64,000 nucleotides of DNA from an uncultured Porphyromonadaceae bacterium (GTDB lineage: Bacteria > Bacteroidota > Bacteroidia > Bacteroidales > Muribaculaceae), in contig URTA01000006.1 in assembly GCA_900550645.1 (NCBI GenBank), forward strand, positions 24,942-88,941, given 5' to 3'. This document shows positions 59,577 through 64,000 of this stretch, piece by piece (position 1 is the stretch's first letter; each line of letters starts with the position of its first letter). The translations under genes and the position numbers were made by a program. The notes below the pieces were generated by a model. It made no database searches and was not told where the DNA came from. It saw only the letters and a program-made list of their open reading frames with translations.

Positions 59577-59607
59577 GCCGGCGGAGTCCGTGAGGATGAG
59601 AACCGGC
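59577..59607 (+). ncRNA. GUGA-capped hairpin motif, copy 2
   Basis: GCCGG / CGGA / GTCC-GTGA-GGAT / GAGAA / CCGGC: an outer stem, an asymmetric internal loop and an inner stem capped by GTGA. It ends 4 nt before tRNA-like element 1. Confidence 0.6.
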
Positions 59608-59611
59608 GCTA

Positions 59612-59696
59612 AGGGCATACGTCCAGCGGTTGGACTGGGAACAGGCGTTGCGAGCTGCCTGTTCCCAAACGCCGGGTTCGACTCCCGGATGCCCTT
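59612..59696 (+). tRNA. tRNA-like gene with extended anticodon arm
   Basis: Acceptor stem AGGGCAT/ATGCCCT (59612-59618 with 59689-59695), D arm GTCC-AGCGGTT-GGAC (59621-59635) and T arm CCGGG-TTCGACT-CCCGG (59672-59688) are all perfect. The anticodon position holds a 10-bp stem, GGGAACAGGC/GCCTGTTCCC (59637-59646 with 59657-59666), with a 10-nt loop GTTGCGAGCT instead of a 5-bp stem and 7-nt loop. CCA is not encoded. It could be a tRNA mimic, a decoy or an unusual tRNA. No ordinary anticodon can be read. Confidence 0.65.
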
Positions 59697-59763
59697 CAAC
59701 ATACCGCTGATTGTAATTTGGTGATACTTGTGATTAATTGATGTGGTAATCTGAAGATTCAAA

Positions 59764-59794
59764 GCCGTGCAAGCCCGTGAGGGTGCAACACGGC
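59764..59794 (+). ncRNA. GUGA-capped hairpin motif, copy 3
   Basis: GCCGTG / CAA / GCCC-GTGA-GGGT / GCAA / CACGGC: same layout as copy 2 with different stem sequences. GAAAAC joins it to tRNA-like element 2, which begins 6 nt later. Confidence 0.6.
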
Positions 59795-59800
59795 GAAAAC

Positions 59801-59896
59801 GGACGGATACAGCCAAGCGGACGAGGTGAGTCCGGACTGCCAGTTCCGGATTGCGGCCATGATGCCGACTCGCGGGTTCGACTCCCGCTCCGTCCA
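59801..59896 (+). tRNA. tRNA-like gene with aberrant centre
   Basis: Acceptor GGACGGA/TCCGTCC (59801-59807 with 59889-59895) and T arm GCGGG-TTCGACT-CCCGC (59872-59888) are perfect. A D-like arm GCC-AAGCGGACGA-GGT follows a 4-nt linker. The centre has an anticodon-like stem CCGGA/TCCGG with an 8-nt loop CTGCCAGT, a second hairpin CGGC-CATGAT-GCCG and an enclosing GAGT/ACTC pairing. If read as a tRNA, the loop would hold GCC (Gly) or a four-base anticodon. At 96 nt it is longer than a class I tRNA. Confidence 0.6.
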
Positions 59897-59919
59897 CTGA
59901 ACAACTAAAACTGAAGAAT

Positions 59920-60702
59920 ATGACGAATGATTGCGATGCCGTATTGTCTTGTATAAAAGGATATTACGGCGTAGAGAAAGGAGTGTATGCCTTCTGCCGA
60001 AACTGCGGGAGTGTTATGGTGCTTCCTCACGGATCGGACAGATGTCCTGAATGTGGGTGCAGCAGCTGTCATGAGCTGACGGTGGCGGAGGACACTGAGA
60101 TCAAAAGACGCAGCGTAGGCGTGAATGGCAAGTATTACGGGCATATAAGTGCCCTCGACGTGCTGAGTGAAGCGTCTGTGATGAAATGCGGCAAGCTGGT
60201 GAGGGTTTGCAAGGACTGCGGCCTCCCGGTATGCTTTGAGGACAATGACGAGAGCGTATACGACGATGTGCTGGATGAGCCGGTATACAGTTGCCCATTC
60301 TGCGGTGAGTCGATGCTGGAACACGAGACTAAGGAGGTGACTGGGAAAGAGTTGCGCAATACTCTGATACGCACTGCCCTTAAGTCTATCAACTACATAG
60401 AGGATATTCGTCGGACAGGCTGGATAACCATGCCATTCGGAGTGGAAATTCCGGGGAAGGACTACTGGATGGAAGTGACCGAAGTTGCAAATGCGAGAAA
60501 CACAATCTACAAGATTTTGGTCAAGGCTCGCCGTATAGTCCGTGACGACAAGGAGGAGTACATCTCAAATGGGAAGGAGCTGCTTTTGGATGACAAGGAC
60601 ATATCGCTTCACGGCCTGTACAACCTCTGCCGTTGCCTGAAGGAGGTTGAGGCGGAGGAACAAGCAAAGGAACACGAACAACAAATAAGCATAGCAGTAT
60701 GA
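59920..60702 (+). CDS. Protein with two zinc ribbons
   Basis: A 260-residue protein. The first ribbon is CRNCGSVMVLPHG with CPECGCSSC (residues 26-50). The second is CKDCG ... CPFCGES (about 95-130). The C-terminal half is helical with RKARRIVRDDKEEYI-like basic segments. Zinc ribbons suggest nucleic-acid or protein binding. It follows the RNA region by about 25 bp and overlaps the next gene by 4 bp. Function unknown. Confidence 0.6.
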   Translation: MTNDCDAVLSCIKGYYGVEKGVYAFCRNCGSVMVLPHGSDRCPECGCSSCHELTVAEDTEIKRRSVGVNGKYYGHISALDVLSEASVMKCGKLVRVCKDCGLPVCFEDNDESVYDDVLDEPVYSCPFCGESMLEHETKEVTGKELRNTLIRTALKSINYIEDIRRTGWITMPFGVEIPGKDYWMEVTEVANARNTIYKILVKARRIVRDDKEEYISNGKELLLDDKDISLHGLYNLCRCLKEVEAEEQAKEHEQQISIAV

Positions 60703-61016
60703 GAAAAGGAGAACGAGTGAGACTGCTCGGCAAGACCGGGACAGTCGTGGGTATTAAGCCTACAGCGTTTGGAGAGCAGGTGACAATCCTGACCAGAGAA
60801 GGCGTGACGTTCAGCAGATTGCCGGGAGGTCTGGAGGTTGTGCCGGACAAGCATTTCGGTGCGCTGAAACGTATGTGGCGACGCTTCTGCTGGTGGAGTA
60901 CACGCGGAGGCACTGCCAACTTCTGGGAGCAATTCCTGAAGGGGCTGGCAAACGGCGCGGTGATAGGTGTCCTCATAGTAATCGTATTGCGCATAATCGG
61001 CTGGATATGTGGATAA
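60699..61016 (+). CDS. SH3-like domain plus C-terminal membrane helix
   Basis: A 105-residue protein. Residues 1-50 have a KOW/SH3-like strand pattern (GERVRLLGKTGTVVGIKPTA). A basic, Trp-rich linker leads to one transmembrane helix (ANGAVIGVLIVIVLRIIGWI). The same layout occurs in the proteins from 61796 and 62152. Overlaps neighbours by 4 and 10 bp. Function unknown. Confidence 0.55.
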   Translation: MRKGERVRLLGKTGTVVGIKPTAFGEQVTILTREGVTFSRLPGGLEVVPDKHFGALKRMWRRFCWWSTRGGTANFWEQFLKGLANGAVIGVLIVIVLRIIGWICG

Positions 61017-61306
61017 AGCGAATCGCGAAAAGGCTCAAGAAGTGGCGCGGGCGGAACGAAAAGAACCGCTATGCCGTTTTGCTGACATTTGACGGCAAGG
61101 AGGAAGCCCCCATGAAACACTGGGTATTTGGCAGTGAAATGGACGCTGGAGTCTTGTTCTTCAGTGCTATCATCAACTTCAAGCCCGAGCATCCTGAATG
61201 GCATGACGTGCTGATTGACGCGCTGAACAAGTGGAATGACAAACGTAAAAGACAAGACAATGAAGCTGGAAATGATGAACGAACAGGTAGCCAGAGAGCT
61301 GAGTGA
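61007..61306 (+). CDS. Small basic protein, unknown
   Basis: A 99-residue protein with start at 61007 (MWIKRIAKRLKKWRGRNEKN), overlapping the upstream stop by 10 bp. The longer frame from 60875 lies inside the membrane protein gene. The body is mixed (AVLLTFDGKEEAPMKHWVFG). It overlaps the next gene by 47 bp. Not recognised. Confidence 0.45.
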   Translation: MWIKRIAKRLKKWRGRNEKNRYAVLLTFDGKEEAPMKHWVFGSEMDAGVLFFSAIINFKPEHPEWHDVLIDALNKWNDKRKRQDNEAGNDERTGSQRAE

Positions 61307-61547
61307 ACGCCTGAGGAAGTCAACCACCAGAGAGTTGCAGGAAGAAATCGACCGGCTGGTGGAGGACATAATCGACTGCGACCCTATGAGAGCCTTGCTG
61401 ACACTGTGCGCCGTAGCCCTGAAGGTGGAGACCAACGAAGAGCGCATCCAGGTGCTCGACACGCTCAGTTTGCTGTACCAAATGGAGAGAGTCCGCGCAT
61501 ACCTGTGGAAGTACAAGTACGGAACAACCAACAACAGTAACAAGTAA
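61260..61547 (+). CDS. Small helical protein
   Basis: A 95-residue helical protein starting MKLEMMNEQVARELSERLRK. Second start candidate MNEQ lies five codons later. No motif. It overlaps the previous gene in another frame, so one of the two boundaries may be off. Confidence 0.45.
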   Translation: MKLEMMNEQVARELSERLRKSTTRELQEEIDRLVEDIIDCDPMRALLTLCAVALKVETNEERIQVLDTLSLLYQMERVRAYLWKYKYGTTNNSNK

Positions 61548-61553
61548 CGAACA

Positions 61554-61799
61554 ATGGAAGTAGACAAGGACAAACTCGTGAGTATGCTTGTGGAGGTATG
61601 CCCGAAACTGCGATACATCGGCGACGGCGTGCGCGTGTGCGGCGACGAATACGACAAGCAGTGCCACGCCTACCTCGCCGAGCGATACGGCGAATGTCCG
61701 CTCGACTGCCCTCACATGACCGAAGCGGCAGCGGACGCATACTGCAAGGGCGGCAAATGCCCGAGAATAAAGAAACTGATTAAAACACTGAAGCAATGA
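61554..61799 (+). CDS. Small cysteine-rich protein
   Basis: An 81-residue protein with seven cysteines (CPKL, VCGDEYDKQCHAYL, CPLDCPHM, YCKGGKCP), likely metal-binding. Stop overlaps the next start (ATGA). Not recognised. Confidence 0.5.
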   Translation: MEVDKDKLVSMLVEVCPKLRYIGDGVRVCGDEYDKQCHAYLAERYGECPLDCPHMTEAAADAYCKGGKCPRIKKLIKTLKQ

Positions 61800-62155
61800 A
61801 AAAGCAAAAGAAAACAGGCAAACAACCTGAAATCCGCCGATATGCGAGAATCGAGGTCAAAAGCACCGGTGAAAAGGGCTGGGTGATAGGCTCGCGCATC
61901 CGGCACGATGACCCACGCAAAGAGCTGTTGGTATACTTCTCCAAAACTGACAGTGCATGGGCGATGGAGAGAAGCGTGCGAGTTCTGCCCGATACCCCGA
62001 GCGTCAAACTCGCAAGAGCCGCGTTCCGCACCAAGAGATGGCTGAGAACGTATCTGCCGAAGATATTCACGTTCAGCAATATAATCATCGTGCTGGCACT
62101 AATCGCCTTTGCCCTATCCGTTCTTGCATCCATTAAAATCCTGTTCATGCAATGA
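61796..62155 (+). CDS. SH3-like domain plus C-terminal membrane helix
   Basis: A 119-residue protein. Strand-rich N-terminal region (YARIEVKSTGEKGWVIGSRI), basic linker, then a C-terminal membrane helix (NIIIVLALIAFALSVLASIK). Stop overlaps the next start. It shares the layout of the 60699 and 62152 proteins. Confidence 0.5.
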   Translation: MKKQKKTGKQPEIRRYARIEVKSTGEKGWVIGSRIRHDDPRKELLVYFSKTDSAWAMERSVRVLPDTPSVKLARAAFRTKRWLRTYLPKIFTFSNIIIVLALIAFALSVLASIKILFMQ

Positions 62156-62475
62156 AACAAGACAAGAAGAAATTCCAAGTCGGCGACACAGTTTTGGTCG
62201 GGTCTGGCGACCGAGCAGCGACGGTGGTTGACATAGACCCATGGTACGTTTATGTGAAATACGATGTCTTTGTTGACGATGAAAGCGAGGCTTTGTTCGA
62301 TGCAGTCCCACGCTGCCGAATAGTCCCGACAATCGACAGAAAGCCCACACTGCGCCAGAAGATAGTCTTGTGGTGGTACGACCTCTCAGCAGACGTCAAG
62401 GCAGTTTTCATCATGTCCGTCATCAACGCGGTGGTGCTCATTGGATGGGCCATCGCTGTATCAATCATCAAATAA
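62152..62475 (+). CDS. SH3-like domain plus C-terminal membrane helix
   Basis: A 107-residue protein with KOW/SH3-like N-terminus (VGDTVLVGSGDRAATVVDID) and a C-terminal membrane helix (VFIMSVINAVVLIGWAIAVS). Third member of the local set with this layout. Function unknown. Confidence 0.5.
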   Translation: MKQDKKKFQVGDTVLVGSGDRAATVVDIDPWYVYVKYDVFVDDESEALFDAVPRCRIVPTIDRKPTLRQKIVLWWYDLSADVKAVFIMSVINAVVLIGWAIAVSIIK

Positions 62476-62486
62476 CATACGAAACA

Positions 62487-62750
62487 ATGAAGAAAATAAC
62501 GAAAGAAGAAGTTGTCCTGACCGTCAAGCGATGGATTGACGAGAATCCCGACGACCGCTCCGTAATCCTGATGATGGCGGAGAAGAGAGAGGAAGGGAAG
62601 CCGGTATGCACCCATGCAACGTTTACCGACAACGAGGCATCAGCATGGATGTTCGGCGACCTGTTCTACGCCGATGCCATGCTGCAATACATAGCCGCGA
62701 GCGTTGCCGTGGGGATGGTGGAGGCTGACGAGAGAAGAAGACAAAAGTAG
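62487..62750 (+). CDS. Small unknown protein
   Basis: An 87-residue protein starting at 62487 (MKKITKEEVVLTVKRWIDEN). Longer upstream frame lies inside the preceding gene. Helical with a central strand (KPVCTHATFTDNEASAWMFG). Ends 15 bp before the next start. Not recognised. Confidence 0.45.
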   Translation: MKKITKEEVVLTVKRWIDENPDDRSVILMMAEKREEGKPVCTHATFTDNEASAWMFGDLFYADAMLQYIAASVAVGMVEADERRRQK

Positions 62751-62765
62751 TACAAACCAGGCATT

Positions 62766-62993
62766 ATGGAATACAGATTGGACAGGACGTTTCCGCTGCG
62801 CCTGATACACTTCGTGGAGCGCGTTACGACTTGCGACTGCCCCGGCGAGGAGGAGAAGGAATACCTCCTCATGTGCGGCAGGAAGGCGTTGCGCCAGCTG
62901 GTGGAGAAAGGCGAGGGGAACGCTGAGATAAAGGCGTATCTCGACAACTGCAAGAGCATGATAGCGGCACAGCTGAGAAAGGCAAGCCGCTGA
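62766..62993 (+). CDS. Small unknown protein, last of operon
   Basis: A 75-residue helical protein (MEYRLDRTFPLRLIHFVERV) with CDCPGEEEKEYLLMCGRK. It is followed after 22 bp by a strong terminator, so it closes the long right-arm operon. Confidence 0.45.
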   Translation: MEYRLDRTFPLRLIHFVERVTTCDCPGEEEKEYLLMCGRKALRQLVEKGEGNAEIKAYLDNCKSMIAAQLRKASR

Positions 62994-63015
62994 AAATGAC
63001 ATTCTTTTGGTGTGA

Positions 63016-63079
63016 GGCGTATGTGGTAGGGATAGGGACGTTTTGGAAACGCATCTCTGCCGTATACGCCCATGTTTTT
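63016..63079 (+). terminator. Long interrupted terminator hairpin
   Basis: GGCGTAT/ATACGCC, then a 9-bp GGTAGGGAT/ATCTCTGCC stem with G-U pairs, then CGTTT-TGG-AAACG, followed by TTTTT at 63075-63079. Confidence 0.8.
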
Positions 63080-63111
63080 GATGAGTGAAAACTCAGCGGA
63101 CTGAATTTTGA

Positions 63112-63143
63112 TTTGGTGCTGTCAAATGGTTTTACTAACTTTG
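63112..63143 (+). promoter_or_regulatory. Bacteroidota promoter for repressor-like gene
   Basis: TTTG (63112-63115), 20-nt spacer, TAACTTTG (63136-63143), 18 bp before the start. Exact consensus. Confidence 0.8.
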
Positions 63144-63160
63144 CTGGAAATCCAAACGAT

Positions 63161-63583
63161 ATGACAAAGAAAGAATTTTGCGAGTCTCTTGTAAAACTTC
63201 GGGAAGCTGAAAAGTGTGGTAAAAATGCTTTGTGCAAAAGAACCGGTCTTACCTTTCAAGCGTTGCAGCGCATCGAAGCTGGCGTGACAAATTTTGGTTT
63301 AATTAAACCGATTGTTTATCTGGACGCGATTGGGTATCATATTGAGGTGGAAGGACGAAATTCTTACCTGATACTTTATGACCCTGCGGATGCTGTGGAA
63401 TGGTTTAGATCTATCAAAGGAGAATTTTCAATGTCTCAATTAGCTCCGCAGTTGGGTGTTACACAGTCTACGATTAGCCTTATTTTATCTGGAAGAAATT
63501 CGCTAACGGCCGATGTGTTCTTGTCTGTCTGTGATTTTTACAATGCTACAATTAAATTCGTAAGAAATGAAACAACGACGTGA
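63161..63583 (+). CDS. Double-HTH regulator (XRE-like)
   Basis: A 140-residue protein with start at 63161. The upstream frame overlaps the promoter. Two helix-turn-helix segments are visible: GKNALCKRTGLTFQALQRIE (about 20-39) and SQLAPQLGVTQSTISLILSG (about 91-110). It may be the repressor or regulator of the region. Isolated promoter and lower GC suggest independent control. It overlaps the next gene by 17 bp. Confidence 0.75.
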   Translation: MTKKEFCESLVKLREAEKCGKNALCKRTGLTFQALQRIEAGVTNFGLIKPIVYLDAIGYHIEVEGRNSYLILYDPADAVEWFRSIKGEFSMSQLAPQLGVTQSTISLILSGRNSLTADVFLSVCDFYNATIKFVRNETTT

Positions 63584-64000
63584 AAATCGACCCAAAGTTT
63601 GGGCGTGGAGATGGGCAGTGTATGTATTTGTACTGTTCACTTCAATTTTAGGTCCCATATTAGCCAGTCAACATGGCGGCATAATCATAAGAAGTGCATC
63701 ATTCATGGGTGCATTGATGCTTCCTGTGCTGTTTATATTTGCAGCAATCGTCATGTGGTCTCGTTATTGCCATAAACACAGGCTCAAGGGGAATTGGCAT
63801 GGGTATGAGTCCAATATGTTTGTAATACTTGGGCTTACTTTGTTCCTGTCGGCTGCTGGCAGTATTGCAGGAACGTTTGCTCTCATATTCGAGGGTAGCT
63901 CTACTATACCAATAACTATTGGTTTGATTATAGTTGGAGGTTTGCTGTTTGCCTGCATGGCTTTTGAGTTGGCAATCTCTCGGTGGTGGGTTGACCTTGA
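63567..64000 (+). CDS. Multi-spanning membrane protein, cut by window end
   Basis: Open from ATG at 63567 to the end of the window (at least 144 residues). After a basic start (MKQRRENRPKVWAWRW) there are four hydrophobic segments: VYVFVLFTSILGPILAS, MGALMLPVLFIFAAIVMW, MFVILGLTLFLSAAGSIAG and ITIGLIIVGGLLFACM. Co-transcribed with the HTH gene. A superinfection-exclusion or host-membrane role is possible but not shown. Confidence 0.65.
   Translation, partial: MKQRRENRPKVWAWRWAVYVFVLFTSILGPILASQHGGIIIRSASFMGALMLPVLFIFAAIVMWSRYCHKHRLKGNWHGYESNMFVILGLTLFLSAAGSIAGTFALIFEGSSTIPITIGLIIVGGLLFACMAFELAISRWWVDL

Larger units (their letters stand above)
59429..59919. other. RNA-rich gene-free region
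   Basis: About 490 bp without convincing genes. It holds three GUGA-capped hairpins and two tRNA-like elements. The remaining spans (59470-59576 and 59697-59763) show nothing I recognise apart from a weak GGAA-GTT-TTCC hairpin followed by a T-run near 59506-59525. Confidence 0.6.

Noticed and set aside
59427..59794. Hammerhead ribozyme
   Set aside because: GTCC-GTGA-GGAT looks like hammerhead stem II, but the CUGANGA box is missing, and the internal loops do not match the catalytic core.
63016..63070. tRNA gene
   Set aside because: It has a 7-bp acceptor-like stem, but the interior is one continuous interrupted hairpin followed by a T-run, so a terminator is the better explanation.

Overview
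The window looks like most of the genome of a tailed, contractile (myovirus-type) phage or prophage of a Bacteroidota host, probably Bacteroidales. Evidence for the host group is the promoter form TTTG-N20-TAnCTTTG, seen exactly or with one mismatch at 19871, 33690 (minus strand), 33884, 37856 and 63112, together with A/CAA-rich leaders in place of Shine-Dalgarno sites. The head genes are Mu-like: a DUF935-type portal, a Mu F/gp30-like minor head protein, a gpG-like protein and a ClpP-type protease fused to a scaffold. No terminase is visible, so the genome continues outside the window. No insertion sequence or CRISPR array was found.

Left arm (19-31203, almost all minus strand): a structural operon read right to left. 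It runs portal, minor head protein, gpG-like protein, tail completion, protease/scaffold, major capsid, sheath, tube, tail-assembly chaperone with a -1 frameshift site, tape measure, hub and spike, baseplate, and large modular fibre proteins. Two cargo segments interrupt it. One is a plus-strand pair with its own promoter, an AAA ATPase and a PD-(D/E)XK-like protein (19871-21963). The other is a DUF4325-like STAS protein (22714-23073). A recurrent minus-strand motif, CTATTCTTC, lies upstream of four structural genes and may be a late promoter or leader element.

Switch region (31273-33950): minus-strand cargo comprising a DUF4411-type PIN toxin, an XRE/ImmA-IrrE protein with a palindromic operator, and a DUF2335 membrane protein. 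It faces divergent promoters for the plus-strand early genes. These include a NUMOD-like protein, dUTPase, a complete NAD-dependent DNA ligase, a short tyrosine recombinase and a 952-residue putative replication initiator. Eight iteron-like repeats and an AT-rich tract lie inside the initiator gene and form a candidate origin of the lambda O type.

Right arm (44.9-64 kb, plus strand): many small genes, mostly unrecognised, in overlapping operons split by clear terminators. The most striking locus is 49987-54490. An unusual reverse transcriptase (YSDD box, QG motif 4, so not DGR-like) is translationally coupled to a small upstream gene. It is followed at once by about 1 kb of non-coding DNA built of five diverged tandem units of about 150-175 bp. 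Each unit keeps a conserved boundary motif and a hairpin whose outer stem is kept by base changes on both sides. I read this as an RT with an array of structured RNA units and propose it as the undescribed system. Further right are a six-helix formate/nitrite-transporter-like protein and two tRNA-like genes with aberrant anticodon regions, each preceded by the same GUGA-capped hairpin. Small SH3-plus-membrane-helix proteins follow, then a repressor-like gene with its own promoter, and a membrane protein cut by the window end.
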